From contig NZ_JAAJBU010000005.1 of the NCBI RefSeq assembly GCF_011392125.1, positions 1 through 64,000 of the forward strand: a stretch of 64,000 nucleotides of DNA, read 5' to 3'. Shown here one piece after another: positions 1 through 9,821 of the stretch. Source of the DNA: Flavobacterium lotistagni (GTDB lineage Bacteria; Bacteroidota; Bacteroidia; Flavobacteriales; Flavobacteriaceae). Position 1 is the stretch's first letter, and each line of letters begins with the position of its first letter. A model generated the notes under the pieces. The model did no database searches and had not been told where the DNA came from. It saw only the letters and a list, made by a program, of their open reading frames with translations. Both the position numbers and the translations under genes were made by a program.

Positions 1-3000
1 ATGTTAATGGTAAAGTCGTAAAACTAGCTGTTCCTGCTCCGTCCAAAGTAATACTCTGAGCCGAACCGGTATTGTTTATCAAGTAAGTCACTGTAGCATT
101 GGGCGTACCGGTAAAGGTTATCGTAGCGGTGTCTCCCGAGCAAATCGTCGCAGTGCCCGAGATGGCTACCGTAGGAAGGTTGGTAATGTTGATTGTCGAG
201 GAACCCGTGAGTGTCTGGCTGCAGTTGGGCGTACCGTTAGAATCAATGCTGATTAAATTGTAGGTAGTGGCAGCCGTTAAATTCCCAGTGTTAATCGTCC
301 CGTTACCAGCAGCATCCAAAGTCGTGGTCGTATTCGGGCCGCTTCCAACATTATAGGTCACCGTAGCACCAGCAGTGCCCGTAATAGTCAAGGTCGTACT
401 CGTGCCTGAACAAATCGTAGTGCCTGATGATAGAGTTGCTGTGGGGAGTGCACTAACTTCGATAGTAGTAGTAGTTGTACAAGAATCTGTTGGACCTGAG
501 AACATCGTCACTGGAAATGTAAAAACACCTGAAGCTGTTGGTGTTCCTGAAATAGTCAATGTTCCCCCTGAGAAACTAGCAGTTACCCCAGCAGGCAAAT
601 CAGTAGGATTGACAGATCCGGAAATCGCAGCTGGAGTTGAAGTGTAAGTAATAGAATTCATCAATGAACCCACACAAACTTTTTCTAAAGACGAAGAGGC
701 AGTAACCGTACAGCTACAGGCAATGATTTCAACTGTGGCCTCTTCATGTAAAGCCGGACATAATGCTGTCGCAGGAATGTCATAACTAACAATATAGTTA
801 CCAACAAGGCTTGCTGCCCCATTGATTGCTCCAGTGGTAGGGTTAATTGATAAGTTCGGAGAAGATGCTGAGAAAGTTCCGCCTGAAGTTAAAGAATACA
901 GAGTAGGCGCAATCGGAACCGCATCATTGTTACATAAAGGTGAGCCTGGATAAGCAAAAGTACCCGACGGGCTTGAAACCACATCAATCACAAAAGGCCT
1001 CACATTAAAACAACCCGTGGTGACCAAATCTTCGATTCTTACGTAGATTGTTTTGGGCAAAGTGGTCACTTGATAAGTAGATAAATCAGCAACAGAAGTA
1101 AAATCGATATTGGTCGGCGCCGCATTCTTAGCATCGTCAAAACGCTCATAATAAGTAATACTGTAGTTTCCTTGGTCGGCCACGGGCACTGTGCTTAACA
1201 TTGCAGCATTTTGATTGATATCAACAGTGTATGGCGGCAATGCAGAGGAGCAAAAAGTAATATTCTGCGGATCGGCTACAGGCAATGGAGTAGCAACTCC
1301 TACAGTTACATCATCTCTAACCTCTACACTAGTTCCGTTGCATTTTTTATAAGTTACAACCGCACTGTAAGTATGGGTAGAGGTTGGGCAAACTGTGATC
1401 GGATTCTGATTTAATGAGCCTGGAATTGGGTTGCCATCTTCCTCCCAAGAAAGTTCTGTTGTAATCGCACTTGGTCTTCCTATTGGAGAAAAACGCCAAG
1501 CTTCATTGGTGGTGTTCCAAGTACCTGTATTTCTTCCAGGCGCTGGTAATGCAATATTTCCCGCAGCATTTTGAATTCCGATAAGACCACTACCATTATT
1601 CCAAGTGGTGCAAGAAGTTCTGCGGCTCACTAACACCTCAATAATGTTAGTAGCTTCATGAATCACAATCTGACTGGTCTGGAAACCCACACTGTTATTG
1701 CACTGAAATTGTGGCAATTCATTAAAATTTGCAACAAATACTCGATTGGGTTCAGCATTCACACCTGTATCGAGTATATAATAGTTTACATTTTGAAGTG
1801 CGACATTGGTCACGGGCGGCGCGGCAATGTTGGTATCCTGATAAACGCCGTAAATAGCATTTTTGATAGGAAAGCCAGCGTTAGGGATAGTTTGGTTGTA
1901 CTGCCATGCACAACCTCCAAGTGGAGTCTGCCCAATTAAATCAAAAGTGATGACACCATTGGTTCCTACCAAAACATTATTATAGCAGTTTCCGTAAAAA
2001 CTAAAATCAAATGGTAAAGTAACAATATTTGACCAACTATCATCTCCGGTTGCGTTGATCACTGTTCCTCCAGTAAAGGGAAAAGTAGGTGCATATGGAA
2101 TCTGACAAACCGCATAGTCAGCTGTAACGGCATTACCATCATCAGTGCTGGCGATTTTAGTATACTCGGCTAGCAAATCGGTACAGTCACCCAAGTTACA
2201 AACTGCCTGAGGAGCCACAATACTTACCTCGGCCAAAGGTAAATCACCGGTACTTGCAATATCACAAATTGAACGAACCGTAATGGTAACACTTCCGGTT
2301 AGTGGAGTTACACAAGAACCTACTGTAGCATCAACCAATGAAAAAACTGTTGTAGTATCGATATAAGGAATATTATAATAACCAACACCTGAAGCATTCA
2401 AAACTACACTTGCTGGCCCTAACACCGAGGTAAAATTCACCGTAACGCCCGGTGTTCCAAAAAACGTAATCACAGCCGACTCACCAGGAGAAATGGTCGT
2501 GTTTCCGAAAATGGTCGAAGTCGGAACACTTAAAACAGCTGATCCTGTGATACTTTGACTACAAGTTGGAGTTCCGCTAGAAACCACAGTCACTAATTCA
2601 TAAGTCGCGCTTGCAGTAATAGGCCCAGAATTAACGACAGCATTTCCCGCAGCATCCAAAACCACACTTTGTGGCGCACCATTATTGATTGTGTAATTTA
2701 CAGTGGCATTCGGTGTTCCGGTAAAAGTAACGTTACCTGAAGCTCCGGAACAAACATAAGCACTACCCGAAATACTTGCAGTTGGCAATGGTAAAACTGT
2801 GATAGTAGCCGTACCGGTTTGGTTTTGTGTAAATACAGGAGTAGTTCCGTATGCTACGCTAATCAAGTTATAATTAAAAGTGCCTACAGTATTGGTAGGC
2901 ACAGGTAATGTAATGCTATTTCCTAGAGTTGTTGTAATCGATTGATTCGTTCCTCCATTGACATTGTAGATGAAAGTATATGGAGCTATTCCGTCAGCAC

Positions 3001-3628
3001 CGGTAAAGGTTACGAAGTTCCCAACACTGTTATTACAAACCGAATTGGTTCCGGTAATAGTAGCAGTAGGCAAAGCAGTGAAAACTATATCGTCTATGGC
3101 AAAAGCATTTCCTAGAGTACCGACATTGTGCTTAATTTCGACTACTGCAGAAGTGCTGGCCGCCGAACTCCAATTGACTACCACTCGCAACCAATTTCCA
3201 CAAGCCGTAGTAGCTGGTGCATTACTAACCGTTCCAGCATTTACGCCATTAATCACCACTTGCAATGCCGCTGGACTAGTAGCCTGTAATGATTGCACCC
3301 AATAACTAAATTGATAATTTTTACCTGCAGTAACGGCAATGGTCTGCTTCCAAACTGTATTATTTAAATTGGCGCTGTTCAAAACCAACATATTACCAAA
3401 CGAACCAGTGTGATCACCACAAGTTGGGTAACTGGCATCCCAACTGCTCGGGTTGCTTACCACGCCATACAATGGTGAACCCGGAGTCGTGTTGCTGGCC
3501 GCATTCACATAGTCTGAAACAAAGTCCGTGTTGCCACCGCTAAAATCTCCGTTAAGGGCTAGGTTTTGAGAATATATTTTAGTTATACTCATGAAAATGA
3601 GTACATAAAAAGGTAAAAACTTTTTCAT
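1..3628 (-). CDS. Large secreted repeat adhesin-like protein, C-terminus outside the window
   Basis: I translated this frame by eye from the ATG at 3628-3626. It has no stop before the window edge, so at least 1,209 residues are present and the C-terminus is missing. Residues 1-20 form a signal peptide starting MKKFLPFYVLIF and ending ITKIYS, followed by Q. Residues ~22-180 look like a jelly-roll carbohydrate-binding module (LALNGDFSGG near the start, AFAIDDIVF at the end). Ig-like repeats of ~75-95 residues follow, each with ISG..CSG near the start, VTFTGTPNATV, LDAAGN and often GTPxCSQ at the end. Between about 2150 and 1480 lies a nidogen-like block with NVLVGTNGVITF. Such proteins in Bacteroidetes are usually T9SS-exported surface or gliding adhesins. 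That role is inferred, because the sorting domain would lie beyond base 1. Confidence 0.85.
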   Translation of the reverse strand, partial: MKKFLPFYVLIFMSITKIYSQNLALNGDFSGGNTDFVSDYVNAASNTTPGSPLYGVVSNPSSWDASYPTCGDHTGSFGNMLVLNSANLNNTVWKQTIAVTAGKNYQFSYWVQSLQATSPAALQVVINGVNAGTVSNAPATTACGNWLRVVVNWSSAASTSAVVEIKHNVGTLGNAFAIDDIVFTALPTATITGTNSVCNNSVGNFVTFTGADGIAPYTFIYNVNGGTNQSITTTLGNSITLPVPTNTVGTFNYNLISVAYGTTPVFTQNQTGTATITVLPLPTASISGSAYVCSGASGNVTFTGTPNATVNYTINNGAPQSVVLDAAGNAVVNSGPITASATYELVTVVSSGTPTCSQSITGSAVLSVPTSTIFGNTTISPGESAVITFFGTPGVTVNFTSVLGPASVVLNASGVGYYNIPYIDTTTVFSLVDATVGSCVTPLTGSVTITVRSICDIASTGDLPLAEVSIVAPQAVCNLGDCTDLLAEYTKIASTDDGNAVTADYAVCQIPYAPTFPFTGGTVINATGDDSWSNIVTLPFDFSFYGNCYNNVLVGTNGVITFDLIGQTPLGGCAWQYNQTIPNAGFPIKNAIYGVYQDTNIAAPPVTNVALQNVNYYILDTGVNAEPNRVFVANFNELPQFQCNNSVGFQTSQIVIHEATNIIEVLVSRRTSCTTWNNGSGLIGIQNAAGNIALPAPGRNTGTWNTTNEAWRFSPIGRPSAITTELSWEEDGNPIPGSLNQNPITVCPTSTHTYSAVVTYKKCNGTSVEVRDDVTVGVATPLPVADPQNITFCSSALPPYTVDINQNAAMLSTVPVADQGNYSITYYERFDDAKNAAPTNIDFTSVADLSTYQVTTLPKTIYVRIEDLVTTGCFNVRPFVIDVVSSPSGTFAYPGSPLCNNDAVPIAPTLYSLTSGGTFSASSPNLSINPTTGAINGAASLVGNYIVSYDIPATALCPALHEEATVEIIACSCTVTASSSLEKVCVGSLMNSITYTSTPAAISGSVNPTDLPAGVTASFSGGTLTISGTPTASGVFTFPVTMFSGPTDSCTTTTTIEVSALPTATLSSGTTICSGTSTTLTITGTAGATVTYNVGSGPNTTTTLDAAGNGTINTGNLTAATTYNLISIDSNGTPNCSQTLTGSSTINITNLPTVAISGTATICSGDTATITFTGTPNATVTYLINNTGSAQSITLDGAGTASFTTLPLT

Positions 3629-3714
3629 TTTGGTTGGTTTTTTGGCTGCGAAATTTACAAATTTTTTACAATTATTTCTTTTCAAATTCAAATAAGTTTA
3701 AAATTTAACAGCCC

Positions 3715-3747
3715 TTGAAATTCTTAGTCTTTTATTATTTATCTTTG
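3715..3747 (+). promoter_or_regulatory. Bacteroidetes-type promoter for folE
   Basis: TTG at 3715-3717, a 22-nt spacer, then TATCTTTG at 3740-3747, matching the TTG-N(17-23)-TAnnTTTG consensus of Flavobacterium. Transcription would start near 3753, about 30 nt ahead of the folE ATG. Confidence 0.65.
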
Positions 3748-3783
3748 ACGCTTAAAAAATTGCTACCCTAATTCCGTTATTTA

Positions 3784-4455
3784 ATGACAACAAACGACGA
3801 ATCTTTCGACGCGATCGGAGACGACCATATTGCCACCAACGCAACCAATCCGATCAGAAAAGATGCCTTCGAACTTTCAGACGAACAAAAAATCGAAGCC
3901 ATCAAAAAAGACGTTCACAACATCCTGCAAACCCTCGGTATGGACCTCACCGACGACAGCCTCAAAGGCACTCCGAACCGCGTGGCTAAAATGTTTGTGA
4001 AAGAAATCTTCGGCGGGCTCAACCCCAACAAAAAACCCAACGGCTCTACCTTCGAGAACAATTACAAATACGGCGAAATGCTCGTGGAGAAGAACATCAC
4101 GCTCTACTCTACCTGCGAGCACCATTTGTTGCCAATCATCGGCCGTGCTCATGTGGCTTACATTTCCAACGGCAAGGTCATCGGGCTTTCCAAAATGAAC
4201 CGCATCGTTGATTATTATGCCAAGCGTCCTCAAGTACAGGAACGTCTCACCATGCAGATTGTTCAGGAATTGCAACGCGCTTTGGGCACCGAAGACGTGG
4301 CCTGCGTGATCGATGCCAAACACCTTTGCGTGAATTCCCGCGGCATCCGAGACATCGAAAGCAGCACTGTAACAGCTGAATACGGAGGCGCTTTCAAAAA
4401 CGAGCAAAAACGTCGCGAATTTTTACAGTTCATCCAACTAGACACTAATTTTTAA
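3784..4455 (+). CDS. folE: GTP cyclohydrolase I
   Basis: Cytosolic enzyme converting GTP to 7,8-dihydroneopterin triphosphate, the entry step of folate (and possibly queuosine) synthesis. At 223 residues it matches the usual length. Visible signatures are STCEHHLLP with Cys111 and His113/114, GLSKMNRIVDYYAKRPQVQE, and KHLCVNSRG with Cys182. The two Cys and one His are the zinc ligands of the family. The first ~30 residues are a variable acidic tail. The ATG at 3784 is the first in frame after a good promoter. A repeat element, not a gene, separates it from cysS. Confidence 0.97.
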   Translation: MTTNDESFDAIGDDHIATNATNPIRKDAFELSDEQKIEAIKKDVHNILQTLGMDLTDDSLKGTPNRVAKMFVKEIFGGLNPNKKPNGSTFENNYKYGEMLVEKNITLYSTCEHHLLPIIGRAHVAYISNGKVIGLSKMNRIVDYYAKRPQVQERLTMQIVQELQRALGTEDVACVIDAKHLCVNSRGIRDIESSTVTAEYGGAFKNEQKRREFLQFIQLDTNF

Positions 4456-4469
4456 TATCTTCGTTTTCA

Positions 4470-4552
4470 GAAGCTGGTCCCGCTATACGTTGCAATCTTT
4501 TGCGCTGAACCCCAGCACAAAAGGATTTTCACTACTATCGGGGCTAGGGCTA
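4470..4552. repeat. Palindromic intergenic repeat, copy A
   Basis: An 83-nt element running from GAAGCTGGTCCCGC to CGGGGCTAGGGCT. The core folds as AATC-TTTT..GCTG-aaccc-CAGC..AAAA-GATT, and the outer ends also partly pair (CCCG with CGGG). A close relative in the same orientation lies at 14021-14102. It sits between folE and cysS and could act as a transcript-end hairpin or a REP-like mobile palindrome. Confidence 0.75.
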
Positions 4553-4598
4553 CTGGGCATTATCCAATAACGCAACCACTAATCACGAATCCAAAAAA

Positions 4599-6077
4599 AT
4601 GCAGCTTTACAAAAACCAAACGCTCAAAATTTACAATTCGCTCAGCGGCGAAAAAGAACTGTTCCAACCCATCCATGAAGGCAGCGTCGGAATGTATGTT
4701 TGTGGGCCAACCGTATACAGCAATGTGCATTTGGGCAATGTCAGGACTTTCATGTCGTTCGATGTGATTTTCCGGTATTTGTTGCATTTGGGTTACAAAG
4801 TGCGTTATGTGCGTAACATTACCGATGTCGGTCATATCGTAGACGACGTGGATGAAGGCGAAGACAAAATCGCCAAAAAAGCACGCTTAGAAAAATTAGA
4901 GCCAATGGAAGTCGTGCAACAATATACTGTTGATTTCCACGAAATTCTGAATGCTTTCAACTTCTTGCCGCCGAGCATAGAGCCCACAGCAACCGGACAC
5001 ATTATCGAACAAATCGAGATCGTCAAAAAAATCATCGACACTGGCATAGGCTATGAATCTAACGGCTCGGTTTATTTTGATGTGGTGAAATTCAACCAGA
5101 CGAATCATTACGGCATTCTCAGCGGCAGAAACATCGACGAAATGCTGGCCAACACCCGCGACACCGACGGCCAATCAGACAAACGCAATTTTCAGGATTT
5201 CGCACTCTGGAAAAAAGCCGAACCACAACACATCATGCGTTGGCCATCACCTTGGGGCGACGGTTTTCCGGGCTGGCACCTTGAATGTACCGCTATGAGC
5301 ACCAAATATCTCGGCAATCATTTTGACATTCACGGCGGCGGCATGGATTTGAAATTCCCACACCACGAATGCGAAATCGCCCAGAACGAAGCTTGCACCG
5401 GCAACACACCAGTCAATTACTGGATGCACGCCAATATGCTTACGCTTAACGGGAAAAAAATGGCCAAATCCACGGGCAATAATATTCTACCACGCGAAAT
5501 CTTAACTGGTGAAAGTCCGTTTTTGAGCAAAGCCTTCTCTCCTAGTGTCGCTAGATTTTTCATGTTGCAAGCGCATTACCGCAGCATACTCGATTTCTCT
5601 GACGATGCAATCATTGCCGCTGAAAAAGGCTACAATCGTCTTATGGAAGCCATGTCGCTTTTGAATGGAATCAAAGCTGGAAATTCATCAACTATAGATA
5701 TTGCAGCCTGGAGACAATCTTGCTACGACGCCATGAACGACGATTTCAACAGCCCGATTCTGATTGCACAATTATTTGAAGGAGTGCGTTTCATCAATAT
5801 CTTAAACGACCAAACCGCGACTGTCTCCGCATCAGATTTGGAATTATTGACGGCGACCATGAACGCATTCGTTTATGATGTTCTAGGGTTGACTAATGAA
5901 AAAGCTTCTGGCGAAAACACCCAAAAACTCGAAGGCGTGATTCAATTGCTAATCAATATGCGCAACCATGCGCGCGCCGATAAAAACTTTGCACTTTCAG
6001 ACCAAATCCGTGACCAACTCTTGGCTTTGGATATTCAATTGAAAGACGGCAAAGACGGAACGACTTTTAGTTTGTAA
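4599..6077 (+). CDS. cysS: Cysteinyl-tRNA synthetase
   Basis: Class I aminoacyl-tRNA synthetase charging tRNA-Cys with cysteine. The 492 residues are a normal length. The HIGH-type motif is HLGN at residues 44-47, after YVCGPTVY, whose Cys35 is expected to be a zinc ligand. The KMSKS loop reads KMAKS at 287-291. GWHLECTAM and the [10 protein letters not shown] segment supply the remaining zinc-site residues. The C-terminal ~90 residues are the helical anticodon-binding part ([18 protein letters not shown]). The start [14 protein letters not shown] is typical of the family. It follows folE by 143 bp. Confidence 0.98.
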   Translation: MQLYKNQTLKIYNSLSGEKELFQPIHEGSVGMYVCGPTVYSNVHLGNVRTFMSFDVIFRYLLHLGYKVRYVRNITDVGHIVDDVDEGEDKIAKKARLEKLEPMEVVQQYTVDFHEILNAFNFLPPSIEPTATGHIIEQIEIVKKIIDTGIGYESNGSVYFDVVKFNQTNHYGILSGRNIDEMLANTRDTDGQSDKRNFQDFALWKKAEPQHIMRWPSPWGDGFPGWHLECTAMSTKYLGNHFDIHGGGMDLKFPHHECEIAQNEACTGNTPVNYWMHANMLTLNGKKMAKSTGNNILPREILTGESPFLSKAFSPSVARFFMLQAHYRSILDFSDDAIIAAEKGYNRLMEAMSLLNGIKAGNSSTIDIAAWRQSCYDAMNDDFNSPILIAQLFEGVRFINILNDQTATVSASDLELLTATMNAFVYDVLGLTNEKASGENTQKLEGVIQLLINMRNHARADKNFALSDQIRDQLLALDIQLKDGKDGTTFSL

Positions 6078-6420
6078 TATCAAGAATCTGAGTTGTGGTT
6101 TTGAGTGGTGAGTTTTGTATTCTGGAATTAACGGCTTATTCAGTTGTAGGTTGTGAGTTGTAGGTTTCGTATTGTGGAATTAACGATCAACAAGTACTTC
6201 ATTCTAAGAAATTACTTTGAGAAACTTTAGTTCAACTTTCCGTAAACAAAACGTTCAAAAATCAAAAATCGTTAATCTTCAATCGTTAATCAATGGGTTG
6301 CCAGTTTTGAGTTCCAGAAATTTGATTTCGTGGAGGATTTTTAAAAAGCATCGAATTAACTGATACACCAACCAAATAAGGATAACGTACAACCGAAAAC
6401 CGAGAACTGACAACTGAAAA
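6078..6420. other. 343-bp gene-free spacer with degenerate direct repeats
   Basis: No coding frame is supportable here. It contains a direct repeat, TTTTGTATTCTGGAATTAACG at 6113-6133 against TTTCGTATTGTGGAATTAACG at 6165-6185. Runs of GAGTTGTAGG-like words, a doubled ATCGTTAATC near 6265-6290, and GAACTGACAACTG near the right end are also present. This is low-complexity spacer of the kind common between flavobacterial genes. Confidence 0.5.
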
Positions 6421-6669
6421 ATGCTCAGCAAAATCTTCCAATTACCGTTCATCCTATTAATCCGGTTCTACCAATCGGCAATTTCCCCATTTACGCCATC
6501 AAGCTGTCGTTTTAGTCCGACTTGCTCGCAATACGCCATCGAAGCCATTCAAACCCACGGCATTTTCTACGGAAATTACTTGGCTCTCAAACGAATTTTG
6601 AGTTGCCATCCTTGGGGAAAAACCGGCTACGATCCGGTGCCGCCCAGAAAAGCAACAACCAAAGATTAG
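6421..6669 (+). CDS. yidD: Membrane protein insertion efficiency factor YidD
   Basis: Small membrane-associated protein of 82 residues thought to help YidC insert inner-membrane proteins. An amphipathic N-terminus ([15 protein letters not shown]) leads into the conserved Cys block [16 protein letters not shown]. This is followed by RILSCHPWG and GYDPVP, the family signature from start to end. It is upstream of lgt by 65 bp in the same direction, so both may be co-transcribed. Confidence 0.95.
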   Translation: MLSKIFQLPFILLIRFYQSAISPFTPSSCRFSPTCSQYAIEAIQTHGIFYGNYLALKRILSCHPWGKTGYDPVPPRKATTKD

Positions 6670-6734
6670 GTTATTTTTAAGTAGTCTTTTATTTTTAATC
6701 TTTATTTTTACGGCAAATCAAAAATTCTCAACGC

Positions 6735-7664
6735 ATGAGCGCACCTTTATCGATTATCTGGAACCCGACCGAAGGCATTGACCTTGGCTTTTTCGTGATT
6801 CGCTACTACAGTTTGATGTTTGTGATTGCTTTCGGATTGGGTTGGTATATCATGAAGCGCATTTTTGAGCGTGAAGGCGAGCCACTAGAAAAACTGGATT
6901 CCCTATTCATCTGGACGGTTTTAGCCACTTTGCTGGGCGCGCGCTTGGGGCATGTTTTCTTTTACGACTGGGAATATTACCGCAACCACCTTTCTGAAAT
7001 TTTGTTGCCGTTCCGTTTTGACCCGCATTTTGAATTTACCGGTTTTCAAGGCTTGGCCAGCCACGGTGCTGCCATTGCGATTATTATTGCCATGTATTAC
7101 TTCAGTAAAAAAGTGATGCAAAAACCGTTGCTTTGGGTACTCGACAGAGTAGTAATTCCGGTGGCCAGCGGTGCAATTTTCGTTAGAATAGGAAATTTTT
7201 TCAACTCCGAAATTATCGGCACCACGACCGATTCTGCTTTAGGTGTTCGGTTCGTTAAAGACCATTTCAGTGCGCGCGAAGCCATGAACAGAACCGGAAT
7301 CTCGAACGTAAAAGATGCTTACAACGCCATTGTTACCGATTCTAAATACGCGAATTTATTACAAGAAGTTCCAGCCAAACACCCGGCACAATTGTATGAA
7401 TCGGCTTGCTATGTATTGGTATTTGCTATCTTGTTTTACATGTATTGGAGAACCGACTTGAGGGAACGCCAAGGATTGCTCTTCGGCACTTTCCTAGTCT
7501 TGCTCTGGACCGTGCGCTTTGTAGTAGAATATGTTAAAGAAAGCCAAGGTGGTATAGAAGAATATCTGGGCTTATTTTCTACCGGGCAATGGCTCAGTAT
7601 CCCGTTTGTGTTGATTGGGTTATACTTCATTTTCACTGCCGACAAACCCATTGACGAACTATAG
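6735..7664 (+). CDS. lgt: Prolipoprotein diacylglyceryl transferase
   Basis: Inner-membrane enzyme that transfers diacylglycerol from phosphatidylglycerol to the lipobox Cys of prolipoproteins, the first step of lipoprotein maturation. The 309 residues contain about seven membrane segments. Family landmarks are FVIRYYSLMF, ASHGAAIAIIIA, the signature RIGNFFNSEIIG and HPAQLYES. A loop after the signature (around NRTGISNVKDAYNAIVTD) is longer than in E. coli, as is usual in Bacteroidetes. Several likely substrates are in this window, including the M28 peptidase, SodC and the lipoprotein at 36066. Confidence 0.97.
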   Translation: MSAPLSIIWNPTEGIDLGFFVIRYYSLMFVIAFGLGWYIMKRIFEREGEPLEKLDSLFIWTVLATLLGARLGHVFFYDWEYYRNHLSEILLPFRFDPHFEFTGFQGLASHGAAIAIIIAMYYFSKKVMQKPLLWVLDRVVIPVASGAIFVRIGNFFNSEIIGTTTDSALGVRFVKDHFSAREAMNRTGISNVKDAYNAIVTDSKYANLLQEVPAKHPAQLYESACYVLVFAILFYMYWRTDLRERQGLLFGTFLVLLWTVRFVVEYVKESQGGIEEYLGLFSTGQWLSIPFVLIGLYFIFTADKPIDEL

Positions 7665-7724
7665 TATTTGTTTCTATCGCATAACGACCGCACTATTATC
7701 GACTCTAAAGCAAGTGTTATTTAA

Positions 7725-8606
7725 ATGAAGTCAAGCATTGAATTAATCCGGCTGATAGCGGTTATTCTAATTGTATTTACACATACGAGAAACGACTTGA
7801 CTCAGGGCGTTACCTATTTTATCATCGAGAAAATACCTACTTTCGGAACGGCGATTCTTTCTATCGTATCCGGATATCTGTATTACGAAGTCTCGCGGCT
7901 GAAACCTAATTTATTTTTTAGCAAGGTCAAAAGTTTGTTGGTTCCTTATTTAATAGCCAATGGCTTGATTCTGTTTATTGTTTTATTTCTGAATTATGTG
8001 GTAGGATACAATGCACTGAATCGACTGACTTATGATTACCACTTAATTACTGAAGGTTTTTTTGCCCTACATTCGCCACCTATTAACCCGCCGACTTATT
8101 TTGTCAGGGATATTTTTGTGATTTTTTCTATAATTGCTTTGGCCACCCAAAGAGAATGGAAAACACTCTGGATCTTGATTCCTCTGTTGCTATTTGGTAC
8201 ATTAATTTTGAGAACCGATGTAGCTTTATTATTTGTATTGGGCATTTCATACGCCAGTTCAAAAAGCTACATCGACAAGAAATGGCTGACCTCAATAACA
8301 GCAATAGCAACGATTGTGATTGGCTTTTTCTTTATAGATTTATTGAAATTTCCCTTAGCCTTTTTGGTGTTTCTACTCTTGATCGATTGGCAGTTTGCGT
8401 TCTACAATACCAGCCGCTACAGTTATCTTTTACATTTGTATCATTCTCCAATTATTGTCATTTCGTATCCGATATTAAAAAGAATGATTAGCGATTCACT
8501 GGGACTGATTTTGATGCAAATTTTAGTAGCCTTGCTCGGAGCCTATTTGTTGTTTAGACTCTCTGGAAAATACAAATTCTTGAGCATACTTAGCGGCGGC
8601 AGATAA
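7725..8606 (+). CDS. Acyltransferase family 3 integral membrane protein
   Basis: The 293-residue polytopic protein opens with the Acyltransferase_3 signature (ELIRLIAVILIVFTHTRN; Arg and His are the conserved residues). About ten hydrophobic segments follow, including YLIANGLILFIVLF and YLLHLYHSPIIVISYPIL, whose LYH is the family's late His motif. Members O-acylate sugars of surface polysaccharides or transfer related groups in the inner membrane. The substrate here is unknown. It lies 60 bp after lgt and 19 bp before the methyltransferase. Confidence 0.8.
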   Translation: MKSSIELIRLIAVILIVFTHTRNDLTQGVTYFIIEKIPTFGTAILSIVSGYLYYEVSRLKPNLFFSKVKSLLVPYLIANGLILFIVLFLNYVVGYNALNRLTYDYHLITEGFFALHSPPINPPTYFVRDIFVIFSIIALATQREWKTLWILIPLLLFGTLILRTDVALLFVLGISYASSKSYIDKKWLTSITAIATIVIGFFFIDLLKFPLAFLVFLLLIDWQFAFYNTSRYSYLLHLYHSPIIVISYPILKRMISDSLGLILMQILVALLGAYLLFRLSGKYKFLSILSGGR

Positions 8607-8625
8607 AAGTACAAAAGCAGTAATC

Positions 8626-9363
8626 ATGAAAGACAACTTCTCTACCGCTTCAGACCAATACGCTAAATTCAGACCGGGCTATCCTGAGGCTTTATTTGCT
8701 TATCTCAAAAGCCAACTGCCGAGCTGTCAAACGGCTTGGGATTGCGGTACCGGAAACGGGCAAGTGGCCGTGAAATTGTCTGAGTTCATTCATAAGGTAT
8801 ATGCTACCGATATTAGTGCGGCGCAAATCGAGCAAGCAGAGAGATTACCCAACATTGAATACTCGGTGCAAGCCGCGGAGCAGACGAATTTTCCCGATGT
8901 TTTTTTTGATTTGATTGTAGTCGCTCAAGCCATTCATTGGTTTGATTTTGAGAAGTTCTATCGCGAAGTCAACCGCACCGCCAAGGACAATGCTCTAATG
9001 CTAGTGATTGGTTATGGCTTATTGAAAATCACACCGGAAATCGATGCGCTAATTCTGAACTTTTACCGCAACATTATTGGCCCATATTGGGATGCCGAGC
9101 GACGTTATATAGATGAGCGCTATCAAACGATTCCGTTTCCTTTCGAGGCAATTCAGGCGACGGATTTCAATAATACTTACCACTGGAATTTTGACCACTT
9201 GATGGGCTATCTGAACACCTGGTCGGCGGTGAAGCATTACCAAAAAGCGAATGGGCACAATCCGGTGGATTTGGTTGCCGAAAAACTCAAAACCGCTTAC
9301 GGAACCCAAGCCCGAAAAGTGAATTTTCCTTTATTGCTCCGGATGGGGAAAGTTAGCAAATGA
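8626..9363 (+). CDS. Class I SAM-dependent methyltransferase
   Basis: The 245-residue soluble protein has motif I WDCGTGNGQVAVKL at about residues 39-52, then an acidic strand end (YATDIS) and FDLIVVAQAIHWFDFEKF. These are the Rossmann-fold SAM-binding features of the methyltransferase_11/25 group. The N-terminal STASDQYAKFRPGYPEALF is typical of the trans-aconitate/ubiquinone-like subgroup. The substrate cannot be read from sequence. It ends at a long repeat-rich spacer and probably forms the last gene of the lgt-acyltransferase transcription unit. Confidence 0.85.
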   Translation: MKDNFSTASDQYAKFRPGYPEALFAYLKSQLPSCQTAWDCGTGNGQVAVKLSEFIHKVYATDISAAQIEQAERLPNIEYSVQAAEQTNFPDVFFDLIVVAQAIHWFDFEKFYREVNRTAKDNALMLVIGYGLLKITPEIDALILNFYRNIIGPYWDAERRYIDERYQTIPFPFEAIQATDFNNTYHWNFDHLMGYLNTWSAVKHYQKANGHNPVDLVAEKLKTAYGTQARKVNFPLLLRMGKVSK

Positions 9364-9590
9364 ACTCCACAGCCGTAGCCCTGATGAGGACCGAGCGTCA
9401 AAAACCAATCCAGTGGATTGGTTTAGCGAAGGAGCCAGGTGGCGCGGTGGCCCATCATTTAAAGCAAAGTTGAATTATTGCACAAAAGCCTAGCCCTGAT
9501 GGGAGCGGCATCCTTTTTTGAGAGGAACGAACAAAAAAGATACAGCGGACAGCAGGTTCCCGGCTCCTAAAATTTACACTCCAAAAAAAC

Positions 9591-9654
9591 TTTGCGCCTT
9601 TGCGTCTTTGCGAGACAATAAAAAATATCTCACGCAAAGACGCAAAGGCGCAAA
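9591..9654. repeat. Perfect 22-bp inverted repeat (CGCAAAGACGCAAAGGCGCA family)
   Basis: The left arm at 9591-9612 (TTTGCGCCTTTGCGTCTTTG, then CG) is exactly complementary to the right arm at 9633-9654 across a 20-nt A-rich loop. This word is a familiar intergenic repeat of Bacteroidetes genomes. Its role is not known to me. Confidence 0.9.
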
Positions 9655-9746
9655 TAAAAATGAGATTCCTCCTGCGTCAGACCCGAAGGTTTACCCGAAA
9701 GGCGCAGCAAGGACTACAGCGGAAAGCAGGTTCCCGGCTCCTAAAA

Positions 9747-9778
9747 GACCTTAGAACCTTAGTCACTCAGTTCCTCAG
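9747..9778. repeat. Octamer array NNCCTNAG, four units
   Basis: Reads GACCTTAG AACCTTAG TCACTCAG TTCCTCAG, four 8-bp units in register, then CACCTCC. The same 8-bp period and consensus occur at 19885-19916 and 21781-21812. Confidence 0.7.
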
Positions 9779-9785
9779 CACCTCC

Positions 9786-9821
9786 AAAAAAAAAGCCCGA
9801 TATCACTACCGGGCTTTTTTT
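9786..9821. terminator. Bidirectional intrinsic terminator
   Basis: A9-AGCCCG-loop-CGGGCT-T7: the stem 9794-9799/9810-9815 is flanked by an A run on one side and a T run on the other. It can end secDF transcripts (minus) and transcripts arriving from the plus side. Confidence 0.8.

Noticed and set aside
375-3305. Several plus-strand frames (375-647, 1211-1414, 1658-1939, 2970-3305)
   Set aside because: All are antisense to the continuous minus-strand adhesin frame, whose repeats and signal peptide make it the real gene.
3877-4407. 176-codon open frame on the minus strand opposite folE
   Set aside because: It lies wholly within folE, whose motifs are unambiguous. The antisense translation resembles no family and arises from codon bias.
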